From a virus, in IMG/VR virus record IMGVR_UViG_3300028712_000015, positions 1 through 22,889 of that record: DNA of 22,889 nucleotides. One strand, written 5' to 3'. Below are positions 13,868 to 21,239 of this stretch, piece by piece. Within the stretch, counting starts at the first letter, position 1. Each line of letters starts with the position of its first letter. The notes under the pieces were generated by a model. That model was not told the DNA's origin, made no database searches, and saw nothing but the letters and a program-made list of their open reading frames with translations. Made by a program: the position numbers and the translations under genes.

Positions 13868-14459
13868 GCGCGGCACCGTTCATCGCCTTCGCGGTCAACG
13901 TGTAGCCGTCCTTGGTTTTCTTGATGATGCCATCACGCTTAGCGCGATCCAGCACCCCATTTACCGACTTGCCCGACATGCCGTTGGCCTTCAGGCTATT
14001 GCGTAAATCTGCGAAGCTCAGCGGCGTGTCGGATGATGCCAGTGAAGCCCGCAGAATCTCCGGTCCCCTTCCCGGCGTGGCGCGACCGTCGGAGCGACGC
14101 TTGACCGTTGGCGCAGGTAACGCCAGCGCCGCGAGTTCGAGGGCACCGTCGGCGTTCCTGCGGACGGCATCACCGAGCTTGCCGATTGCGTAATAGACGC
14201 GATGGTCCTTCATGCCGGTCGCCTTGATCAGGTCGCGCGATCTCAAAGGACCATTGGCCAGCGCCTTGAGAACCGCTTCGACCGGTGGCGTGTTCAGCAC
14301 CGCCGCCTGTTGCTGTAGCTTCTCGCGGCCAGCGCCTTTGCCGCCCTCTCCGAAATCCAGATCGAGCTTTGCGATGCCGGGCATGTCATGCAGCTTGCGC
14401 AGCACCGTACCTAACGCGACCTCCTCGATCTCCAGCCTCACTGAAAATGTCTTAGCCAT
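13860..14459 (-). CDS. Winged-helix-like phage protein
   Basis: GAGGAGCAAAC precedes the ATG at 14459. The 199-residue product has an N-terminal strand-helix part, then two segments that look like winged helices: EAVLKALANGPLRSRDLIKA with HRVYYAIGKLGDAV, and LSFADLRNSLKANGMSGKSV with GVLDRAKRDGIIKKTKDGY. It is probably a DNA-binding protein in the recombination region. No family name can be given. Confidence 0.6.
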   Translation of the reverse strand: MAKTFSVRLEIEEVALGTVLRKLHDMPGIAKLDLDFGEGGKGAGREKLQQQAAVLNTPPVEAVLKALANGPLRSRDLIKATGMKDHRVYYAIGKLGDAVRRNADGALELAALALPAPTVKRRSDGRATPGRGPEILRASLASSDTPLSFADLRNSLKANGMSGKSVNGVLDRAKRDGIIKKTKDGYTLTAKAMNGAAHG

Positions 14460-14479
14460 TGTTTGCTCCTCTGTATTGC

Positions 14480-15925
14480 CTACCGCTCGACGCGGTAGGT
14501 CTTCTCGATCACGCCGAGACGCTTGTCGCCGCGCGCGTGTGGTTTAATCGGCACGCGCCTGCCGCTCTTCAGCAAGCGGAAATGTCCGCGCACCTCATGC
14601 CAGCGGTGCTTGTGGTGCGTCGTCATCCGCGCCACCACCTTGTCTGGCGTCATCTTTCTCGCCAGATGCAGGTGCAGCACCTTGTGCTCCAGCGGCAGCA
14701 ACGGCTTGCCGTTCTTCATCGTCGGCGGCGTGCTCTGTGGCTTCGGCTGATCGCTGTACTTCGCTTCAATGCCAAGCTGACCGGCACCGAGCGCGATCAG
14801 GAACCCCCAGACGTGACGAAGCTCGCCGCCGATCTCCGTCATCAATTCCCTGACGTTGGCAGAATAGCTCGCCTCATCCATGTTTTGCATCCGCTCTGTG
14901 TGCAGCGGCGTCGGTGACGGGCGGGCGTCAGATGCGTAGACGCCAGAATTGTTGACGCCGAACGTGAGCCGCTCGACAAAGGCGACATCGATGTCCGACT
15001 CCCGCAACAGCATCGTCTGAAGCTCTTCTCCATTGGTGGGTCCGGTGCACCAGAAATAGGACAGTGGCGCAACCATCACCCCAGCACCCACCAAGGCGAC
15101 GTAGGTCGCATAATGGCCACCCTCCGCCTCGGGATGAATCAGCCAGCCAACGCGCTCGACCGGCGGGCCTGCCTCGGTCTCGCCTGCCGCCTGCGCGGTC
15201 AGCTTGACGCCGCGTTCCTTGAGGCGATCCAGCCGCGCGATGTTGTTGATCTCGATCCACGTCACCGGAAACGGTGGGATCGCCATCCGGCGCGCGCTCT
15301 CCAGATCGCTGGCTATGGCGAGCGAGAAATCGCCAACCATCGCCGAGGTCTCCTTGTCGAGGGTGAAGCAGTGCGCCTTCCGCAACAGCATGCGCAGATC
15401 GTACTTCTTCTCGATCCACTGCAGGCCGTCGGGCTCGGTGAAGGTCGCCTCGTGCAACAGGTCGATCAGCGGGCGGTCGTCGTCGTATTGCGGTGGTGGC
15501 GATCCAGCTTTCTTGTTCACGATGTTTAACAGCGTGCGCTTGAGGTCGGTGTCGTTCCTCGTGGCGCGCATGGTCTGGACCGGCGTACTGTTGTCGTAGC
15601 CGGGACCGAAGCGATGCGGTTTCGGCGGCGTCATCCCGCTCGGCATCGTGAGCCCCGGCACTTTGTTTCGCTTGTCGGTCGGGTGATCCACCTTTGCGGT
15701 GCTTTCAAACGGGTTGATCATCTCGCCGAGCGAAGCGAACGCTCCAGCATCGATCCGCTCGACTATCTCCTTTGCCAGCTTCGGCATCGCGTTTGGATCA
15801 TCTGACTTCTCGATGATGAAGTCGTCGCCGTTCTGCTTGATGTCGAGCCCCTTGAAGTTGAGCCTCGGGTGGCTGCCGCTGTTGAGCGCCGTCGGGTAAT
15901 GAGCGACCGGCTTGTCCTTCTTCAT
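14480..15925 (-). CDS. Large conserved hypothetical phage protein
   Basis: The 481-residue product starts at the ATG at 15925, overlapping the recE stop by four bases. The N-terminal third is Pro/Asp-rich, the centre has mixed helices and strands (CFTLDKETSAMVGDFSLAIA, YATYVALVGAGVMVAPLSYF), and the C-terminus has a striking basic motif: PLEHKVLHLHLARKM, HKHRWHEVRGHFRLLKSGRR and KPHARGDKRLGVIEKTYRV. That C-terminal HEVRGHFR...KPHxRGD pattern recurs in phage proteins of rhizobial type, to my memory, without known function. Position between recE and recT suggests a role in replication or recombination. Confidence 0.7.
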   Translation of the reverse strand: MKKDKPVAHYPTALNSGSHPRLNFKGLDIKQNGDDFIIEKSDDPNAMPKLAKEIVERIDAGAFASLGEMINPFESTAKVDHPTDKRNKVPGLTMPSGMTPPKPHRFGPGYDNSTPVQTMRATRNDTDLKRTLLNIVNKKAGSPPPQYDDDRPLIDLLHEATFTEPDGLQWIEKKYDLRMLLRKAHCFTLDKETSAMVGDFSLAIASDLESARRMAIPPFPVTWIEINNIARLDRLKERGVKLTAQAAGETEAGPPVERVGWLIHPEAEGGHYATYVALVGAGVMVAPLSYFWCTGPTNGEELQTMLLRESDIDVAFVERLTFGVNNSGVYASDARPSPTPLHTERMQNMDEASYSANVRELMTEIGGELRHVWGFLIALGAGQLGIEAKYSDQPKPQSTPPTMKNGKPLLPLEHKVLHLHLARKMTPDKVVARMTTHHKHRWHEVRGHFRLLKSGRRVPIKPHARGDKRLGVIEKTYRVER

Positions 15926-16851
15926 ATCAGCCCTTCCACCTTCAGCCGGGTCTCGATGCGCTGGCGCTCGTCGTTCGACAGCGGCATCGGCGACAGATCG
16001 CCTTCACCCGGTCCCGGGAAATGCTTTAGCTCCATGCACTCCCTGATCTTGCGCAGCATCAGGCGGTTCTGTTGTCTGCCGAACGCAAGGTCCTTGTCGT
16101 CCATCGGTGCTGTGCGGGCGCAGAACGGTCTGGTGGTCTCGATGAACATCAGCACGAACGATTCGAACGGCTGGCCGAGCACCTCGCACACCTCCCAGAT
16201 CAGCGCGCCCTGCATGTGATACGCGTAGCTGCGGATCGATGACATCAGCGCTGGCGTCGTCACCTCGGCTGCGGTCTTGAGGTCAGCGAAGTCTCCGCCG
16301 TCGGTCGGGATCACGTCGGGCCGCACCTTGATCCACAGCCCGGTCTCCTGATCCTTGATGAAGCCAGAGCATTCAACGTGGCCGGTCAACAGCCCTTCCT
16401 TGACCAGCGGTTCGAGCGCCATCGATTTCGCCATCTCGATGATCGCCTGCAATTCCTTCAGCGTGACGATGACGCGATCAGAGAACTTGTCGTTCCACGC
16501 CTTGCAGTAATCGCTGCCGTTGTGCCACGGCTTTTTCAGCCCGGTCTTCTTGTCGGGATATTCCGCTGGTTGTGCGATGAACTTCGCCGAGAAGCCATCT
16601 TCGCCGAGGAAGAGATGGTGCGCGGCCTGACCCAGAATCATCGCGCGCGTCGCGGTGCGCGGCTCGGCTTCGGGGTTCTCGGCCCACTCAGCGTTCATGT
16701 GCGCCGGGCTGTGCGTCCAGCATCTGCGCAAGTTGGACGACGACACCGCAGGACCGTCGCAGATGCCAGCCGAATGATAGCGCTCAATGGGGATGTTCGA
16801 ATACCAGCCCGGCTGCGTGATGGGCTGGCCATCCCAAGGGATAACCTGCAT
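15922..16851 (-). CDS. recE: RecE-like PD-(D/E)XK exonuclease
   Basis: ATG at 16851 follows CAAGGAGCAAGACGT; the open frame to 16899 has no such site. The 309-residue protein shows the RecE/DUF3799-type nuclease core: ATRAMILGQAAHHLFL (H79), GHVECSGF (E160), KVRPDVIPT (D179) and GGDFADLKTAAE (D190, K192), and a later YHMQGALIWEV helix. It would resect 5' ends of double-stranded DNA and hand the strand to RecT. It is the first gene of the leftward operon and lies after a 12-bp inverted repeat in its leader. Confidence 0.83.
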   Translation of the reverse strand: MQVIPWDGQPITQPGWYSNIPIERYHSAGICDGPAVSSSNLRRCWTHSPAHMNAEWAENPEAEPRTATRAMILGQAAHHLFLGEDGFSAKFIAQPAEYPDKKTGLKKPWHNGSDYCKAWNDKFSDRVIVTLKELQAIIEMAKSMALEPLVKEGLLTGHVECSGFIKDQETGLWIKVRPDVIPTDGGDFADLKTAAEVTTPALMSSIRSYAYHMQGALIWEVCEVLGQPFESFVLMFIETTRPFCARTAPMDDKDLAFGRQQNRLMLRKIRECMELKHFPGPGEGDLSPMPLSNDERQRIETRLKVEGLI

Positions 16852-17151
16852 ACGTCTTGCTCCTTGAAGAACGTTAAACGGGGCGGACAGTGCAAACACA
16901 CTAGGTTCTGTCCGCCCCGGTTGGCCCCGCGTCGTTCACCTTTTACGGTGGAGCAACGCGGAGCCTTCGGTCCTTCCGGAGGTGGGGCACAAGGGGTATT
17001 GGCTTTCCCCCGGGAGACCGACTCTGTCTTTAGAGGGTAGAAATCCAGAAATCAATGGGATAGATTCAAATGATGTTGTTCTCGTACAATGTGGAGTAAA
17101 CAAATGGAATCGACCAGTGTCGAGGCCCGACGCTTTATGCGAGGAGAGGTG
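16852..17151. promoter_or_regulatory. Divergent control region between early operon and regulatory operon
   Basis: No credible gene lies in these 300 bases. It holds the recE leader hairpin and an imperfect inverted repeat around 16927-16957 (CCGCGTCGTTCACC / GGTGGAGCAACGCGG). A rightward -10-like TACAAT is at 17085-17090, with GATTC (17063-17067) at about the -35 position. A second GANTC (GACTC) is at 17020-17024. Because a GcrA-like gene lies downstream, the GANTC sites may matter, but this is inference. Confidence 0.5.
16879..16919. repeat. 12-bp inverted repeat in the recE leader
   Basis: CGGGGCGGACAG (16879-16890) and CTGTCCGCCCCG (16908-16919) match perfectly around a 17-nt spacer. The spacer region holds a smaller inverted pair, AGTG...CACT (16889-16902). 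Read leftward, TTTAACGTT follows before the recE Shine-Dalgarno. It could be a leader hairpin or attenuator for the early operon, or a protein-binding site. Confidence 0.7.
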
Positions 17152-17388
17152 ATGAAGCGGTCCAGCCCGAGGCGTGACAAGGAGCGCGACCACGTGATGC
17201 GGCTGATCTTCTCCAAGCCGGGGTTCGCTGCGGTGATCGCACGACACCTCGGCGTAACGCACCAGAACGTGGCGGCGTGGAATCGTGTGCCAGCGCACCA
17301 CGTGATGGAGATCGCCCCGCTAATCGAGATGACACCGGAGCAGGTTCGCCCGGACATCTTCTCAAGCAAGCGAAAGCGCAAGCCATGA
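17152..17388 (+). CDS. YdaS/Cro-type helix-turn-helix regulator
   Basis: ATG at 17152 has AGGAG five bases upstream. An in-frame ATG at 17104 (GTGGAG upstream) would add 16 residues. The 78-residue product has FAAVIARHLGVTHQNVAAWN followed by RVPAHHVMEIAPLIEMTPEQ and VRPDIF, the standard layout of YdaS-type regulators of lambdoid and related prophages. It faces the leftward recE operon across the control region and is the first gene of the rightward operon, overlapping the gcrA-like start as ATGA. It probably acts as a repressor or Cro-like switch. Confidence 0.78.
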   Translation: MKRSSPRRDKERDHVMRLIFSKPGFAAVIARHLGVTHQNVAAWNRVPAHHVMEIAPLIEMTPEQVRPDIFSSKRKRKP

Positions 17389-17870
17389 TATGGACCGACG
17401 AGGCCGACGCCCTCCTCGTCCGTCTATGGGATGAGGGCGGTTCGTTGTCGTACGTGGCCAATGGCCTGCAACAGGCTGGCTACGCCGTCTCCCGCAATGC
17501 CATTGCCGGGCGCAAGCATCGCCTGCCTAGAGAGGCATTCAAGAGGAGGACCACAACCTCGCTGATGACCTTCAAGCCACCACCCAAGCCACCACCACCA
17601 AGGAGCAACAACGTGACCAAGATGCCACCCCGAACTCCCCTGACCGTCACCGAGGTCGACGCCATCAGCAAGACCCCCGGCGTTGAGTATCTCGACAACG
17701 GGTCGAACGGCTGCAAGGCCATCCTGCCGGAGCGCAGCGGCAAGTGGAAGCTGCAGAAGGTCTGCGGCAAGCCGCGCGGCTACGACTATAACGGCAGCAT
17801 GTCGTCGTACTGCCCGACGCACTTCCGCATGTACACCAACCCGCTCGCAGTAAGGAAACAGCATGCCTAA
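17385..17870 (+). CDS. gcrA: GcrA-family cell-cycle regulator
   Basis: The 161-residue product opens MIWTDEADALLVRLWDEG, then SLSYVANGLQ...SRNAIAGRKHRLP, the GcrA N-terminal DNA-binding domain. A Pro-rich linker (FKPPPKPPPPRSNN, residues about 63-76) joins it to a C-terminal domain with GCKAIL, VCGKPRGYDYNG and SYCPTHF, matching the C..PI/FCG/SYC..H pattern of the sigma70-contacting part. In Caulobacter, GcrA works with sigma70 at promoters carrying GANTC sites methylated by CcrM. This phage copy could redirect host or phage transcription. The DNA site of this copy is not known. At residue 77 an in-frame GTG (17613) is preceded by AAGGAGCAACAAC, a full phage-type start site. Confidence 0.83.
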   Translation: MIWTDEADALLVRLWDEGGSLSYVANGLQQAGYAVSRNAIAGRKHRLPREAFKRRTTTSLMTFKPPPKPPPPRSNNVTKMPPRTPLTVTEVDAISKTPGVEYLDNGSNGCKAILPERSGKWKLQKVCGKPRGYDYNGSMSSYCPTHFRMYTNPLAVRKQHA

Positions 17871-18867
17871 GAAGCCAAGCCGGGAATTGACTGTCATCAA
17901 GCCGGGCGAATTACAACTGACGAGACGACAGTGGGCGAAGCGGCTCAACGATCAATGGGATGTTATTAGGCAAACCGCCGTCACTGGGTTCATCGAGCTT
18001 GGCCGCGATCTGCATAGGGCTAAGGCTGGTCTGGAGCACGGGCAGTGGATCAATGTGCTCGATAGTGATCTGAAATTCCACCGTCGTGTTGCCAGCATGT
18101 TCATGCGGATTGCGACGTGGTGCGATTCCCAAATGGGAGTCATTGACTCCCATTTGGCCAAGATGCTTCCACCCGACTACAACACCATCGACAAGATCGC
18201 CCGGCTCGATGAAGTTACTTTCAAGCGGTTGGTGAAGGATGGCACGATCTGCCCGACGCTTCAGCGCAACGAGGTGTCGAGTATTCTGCGCACCACGAGG
18301 GTACAGGCCGATGAATATCGTATCCTGAACCTCGTGCCCCGCGTCGGAAAATTCCGCACTATCGTCATCGATCCGGCTTGGGATTACGATTGGTTGTCCA
18401 TCGCTGCACGCGCAAAGCCGGGCTATGCGATGCAGACCATCGAACAACTGCGTGAGCTTGACGTTGCGGCGTGGGCCGATGAAGAAGAAGGCTGTCAGAT
18501 GTATTGCTGGACGACCAACAACTTCATGAGCGAGGCGTGCAAGCTGGTCGAGCATTGGGGCTTTCAGCACCGCACCGTCATCACGTGGATCAAGCCGCCG
18601 CCGTTCGGGCTCGGCAGCTACTATCGCAACAGCACCGAGCACATGATATTCGCCACGCGCGGTGAAACCACCACACGTCCGGCGGCAGCCAGCATCCCGA
18701 CGCACTTCGAGGCACCGCGTGGTAAGCACTCGGAGAAGCCGGAAAAATCCTACGAGATCATCCGCGCCGGTTCTTATCCGCCATATGGCGAGGCCAACCA
18801 GCGTGAGGAGCGTTCTGACTTCACCAACCTGTTCGTTGAAGCCGGGACAGAGGCGGCTGCAGGATGA
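17863..18867 (+). CDS. MT-A70-type adenine methyltransferase with DUF3102-like N-terminus
   Basis: The ATG at 17863 overlaps the gcrA-like gene by 8 bases. Residues about 35-140 look like a DUF3102-type helical domain (GFIELGRDLHRAKAGLEHGQ, VASMFMRIA). Residues 163-320 are the methyltransferase: IVIDPAWDY (DPAW at 170-173, the motif IV DPPW variant), MYCWTTNNFMSEACKLVEHW, HRTVITWIKP and YYRNSTEHMIFATRG. It should methylate adenine N6 in DNA; the target is unknown. Pairing with a GcrA-like regulator suggests methylation-linked control, though the host's CcrM is from another methyltransferase class. A 29-bp palindrome lies inside its N-terminal domain. Confidence 0.85.
   Translation: MPKKPSRELTVIKPGELQLTRRQWAKRLNDQWDVIRQTAVTGFIELGRDLHRAKAGLEHGQWINVLDSDLKFHRRVASMFMRIATWCDSQMGVIDSHLAKMLPPDYNTIDKIARLDEVTFKRLVKDGTICPTLQRNEVSSILRTTRVQADEYRILNLVPRVGKFRTIVIDPAWDYDWLSIAARAKPGYAMQTIEQLRELDVAAWADEEEGCQMYCWTTNNFMSEACKLVEHWGFQHRTVITWIKPPPFGLGSYYRNSTEHMIFATRGETTTRPAAASIPTHFEAPRGKHSEKPEKSYEIIRAGSYPPYGEANQREERSDFTNLFVEAGTEAAAG
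18129..18157. repeat. 29-bp palindrome flanked by a cluster of GANTC sites
   Basis: CCAAATGGGAGTCA (18129-18142), a central T, then TGACTCCCATTTGG (18144-18157): a perfect 14-bp inverted repeat within the coding sequence (residues about 89-98). It contains GAGTC (18137-18141) and GACTC (18145-18149), and GATTC lies just before it (18124-18128). Three GANTC sites thus lie in 26 bases. Confidence 0.9.
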
Positions 18868-19514
18868 GCGACATCGACAACACTTTCGACATCAAGAATG
18901 CTTGGCAGGTCAGGCAGCGCGACATGATCCTGAAGCCATTTTTCTATGACCGATATTTTCCAGACAGGTATCGCTTTCTCGACAACAACGACCCAACCCA
19001 GCGCTACGTCGACACGCTGGTAGAAACGCCGGGCGGGCAGAAGACTGTCGAGGAGAAGATCGTGCACTGGCCCACCGACGGGACGACGGGATACACCGCC
19101 TTCGCGCTGGAGACGTGGACCTGTACGGTCCCGGGCTACGAGCGACAAGGCTGGATGTACACCTCGGTCGCCGACATCCTGATCTATGCGTTCTCGACAC
19201 CGAAGAGCGAGGTTGGCCTCAACGTCTACGTGATGGACATGCAGGCGCTGAAGAAGTGGTTCTGGGAAACCGGCGAGGAGATGTGGCCGATCACGCGCAC
19301 CAACGAGCGCAACCGCACTGAGTGCCGCGTGGTGCCGGTCAATGACGTCATCGGTGGCGGCGTGAAAACCAAGCGCTACCTGATCGGCCCCGGTTGGCCC
19401 GATTCCAATTTCTGCGAGGTGTGCTGTCGCGACGCTAGCTGGGGTTACGGTGTCAGTCTGTTGAAGGGCAAGCCGGGTCGGTGGTTCTGCCGGGAGCACA
19501 GGCCGCAGCCATGA
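18864..19514 (+). CDS. Conserved phage protein with zinc-ribbon-like C-terminus
   Basis: The 216-residue product starts with an ATGA overlap. Residues about 30-150 have a strand-rich layout, RYRFLDNNDPTQRYVDTLVE, VEEKIVHWP, TAFALETWTC and VADILIYAF, that recalls PD-(D/E)XK-like nuclease folds (D, E and E-K in order), but the match is loose. The C-terminus has FCEVCC and, about 20 residues on, FCREH, a possible CxxC...CxxH zinc site. It may be a nuclease or resolvase; this is inference. It belongs to the same operon as the methyltransferase. Confidence 0.6.
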   Translation: MSDIDNTFDIKNAWQVRQRDMILKPFFYDRYFPDRYRFLDNNDPTQRYVDTLVETPGGQKTVEEKIVHWPTDGTTGYTAFALETWTCTVPGYERQGWMYTSVADILIYAFSTPKSEVGLNVYVMDMQALKKWFWETGEEMWPITRTNERNRTECRVVPVNDVIGGGVKTKRYLIGPGWPDSNFCEVCCRDASWGYGVSLLKGKPGRWFCREHRPQP

Positions 19515-19696
19515 AGACCAAGCCGCTCACCAAATACGAATCGCTGGCGTACCTGCTCGGTCAGTACGGCGACAAACGGATGACGCGAGAGGAATTCTGG
19601 AAAGAGATGAACTCGCGCGGCTACACGCAGAGCGATATCGACACGTGGTGCATTCGATACCACGAACTAACCAGCAAGGAAAAACCGGGAGAGTAA
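19511..19696 (+). CDS. Small hypothetical phage protein, last gene of the rightward operon
   Basis: ATG at 19511 overlaps the previous stop as ATGA. The 61-residue product (MKTKPLTKYESLAYLLGQYG at the start) is helical with REEFWKEMNSRGYTQSDIDT in the middle, a spacing like a winged-helix or HTH core. Its stop lies inside the terminator hairpin. Function unknown. Confidence 0.62.
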   Translation: MKTKPLTKYESLAYLLGQYGDKRMTREEFWKEMNSRGYTQSDIDTWCIRYHELTSKEKPGE

Positions 19697-19714
19697 TTCT
19701 CCCGGTTTCCTTTT
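19682..19714 (+). terminator. Intrinsic terminator of the rightward operon
   Basis: AAACCGGGAGA (19682-19692) and TCTCCCGGTTT (19698-19708) form a perfect 11-bp stem with a 5-nt loop, followed by CCTTTT. The left arm contains the last codons of the gene and the stop TAA is in the loop. It ends the operon just before the pentamer array begins. Confidence 0.88.
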
Positions 19715-21236
19715 GCCTGCCACTCCGCGACGTGACCAACCCGAACATGCACGACCCTACCGAGCCCAGCCTGCCTGACCTAGCCTCGCGTCACCCAACC
19801 CATCCTCGTCTCGCCATGCCTCACGTCACCTGTGCGTGCCTAGCCTGCCGTGGCTCACCTAGCCGCTACATGCCAGACCTCGCCACGCCCAACCTTGCCT
19901 GCCGTGCCAATCCTCGCCACGCCCGGGCCGTCCTTGCCTCGCCGCGACAGACCCTAACTTGCCTGCCTCGCTGCGCCTTACCCAGCCGCGCCTAGCCATA
20001 CTGAGCCAGTCCGCGCCTGCCGTGCCTTGCCCCATCGTGCCCCGCCTCGCTGCGCCATACCAAGCCCAGCCTGCCTTGCCAGACCTAGCCTTATCCTGCC
20101 GGACCAAAACACGCCTCGCCTGCCACGCCTGACCACAACCTGCCCCACCGCAACGAACCCGACCGCGTCAAGCCAAGCCCAGCCTGCCACGTCACGCCGC
20201 AACAGAGCTAACCGCAACCAGCCATGCCTTGCCAAACCGAAGCCCGCCCAGCCTGCCTCGCCATGCCGTGCCTCGCCAGAGCCGACCCCGGCCTGACCGG
20301 GCTCGCCTTGCCGCGCCTGCCGCGCCAAACCCCACCAAGCCGGACCGTGCCATATCCGGCCTCGCCGCACCTCGCCTGCCTAACCTTGCCCAGCCACGCC
20401 GCACACTGCCTCACCAAGCGCCGACGCGCCTTGCCCAGCCTGCCCGACCTTGCCTCGCACGAACACACCTTGCCGTACCTCGCCTGCCATGCCTTGCCTG
20501 ACCCGACCACAACTAGCCGCCCGCGCCAGACGTCGCCTGCCACACCAATGACCTACCTTGCCCAGCCATAACGTGCCTGCCATGCCACGCCACGCCCGGC
20601 CTGACCGTGCAACACCGAGCGCCGCCGAAACCGAGCCATGCCTGCCATACCTTGCCTCGCCGTGCCCAGCCGTGCCCCTCGCCGCCTAACCGCGCCTGCC
20701 TTGCCTCGTCGCACCTGATCTCACCCCACACGATCACACCATGCCTTGCCTGCCACGCCATGACTTACCGGGCCGCGCCTTGACCTACCCGGCCATGACA
20801 TGACCTGACCTGACACACCGCGCCTGCCAAGCCTCGCCGTGACCGAGCTAGACGTGGCCAGACTACCTCGCCTGCCTCGCCGCGACATGCCTCGTCTCAA
20901 CCGGACTAGCCTCAACTCGCCATCGCCAAACGCGCCACACCATGCCTGCCTTGCCCAAACCTAATCGGACACAACACGCCGCGCCTCGCCGCGCCCTGCC
21001 TGACCAATCCCGGCCCGACCTCACCAGTCCTGCCCAGCCCGGCCTCGGCCCGCCATACCCTGCCGCGACGCACCTAACCTCGCCCGGCCTAACCGCGCCT
21101 GCCACGCCGCGACTTGCCATATCATAACTCACAACAACTCGCCGGGCCTTGCCTGCCTGACCTAACCGAGCCCAACCAGACCGCGCACAGCCGCGCCTCA
21201 ACGTACCTCACCTCACCGTGCCTGCCATGCCAAGCA
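19713..21236. repeat. Degenerate pentanucleotide (NNRCC) array with 4-nt punctuation
   Basis: The stretch between the terminator and the leftward gene is one long array. From 19722 to 20484 I parsed 143 pentamers, with 4-nt TGCC units between blocks: 134 of 143 pentamers end in C, about three quarters end in CC, position 3 is mostly G or A, and positions 1-2 vary freely. GCCTGCC occurs 25 times (from 19715 to 21220), each marking a 4-nt slip; 19 of 24 intervals equal 5n+4, and 54 bp is the commonest (7). The pattern holds to about 21236 with a few irregular blocks. The opposite strand is GGYNN repeated, a (G2N3)n series. ORFs in it on both strands are composition effects. It lies between two converging transcription units. 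Function unknown. Confidence 0.92.
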
Positions 21237-21239
21237 AGC

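Noticed and set aside
19645-21201. Many 60-130-codon ORFs on both strands of the array
   Set aside because: They occur in several frames at once, have no start sites, and read as low-complexity Arg/Gly/Ala/Pro/Leu sequence forced by the 5-nt period.
19713-21236. CRISPR array or diversity-generating template
   Set aside because: There is no identical repeat of 20-40 bases, no spacer pattern, no cas or reverse transcriptase gene nearby.
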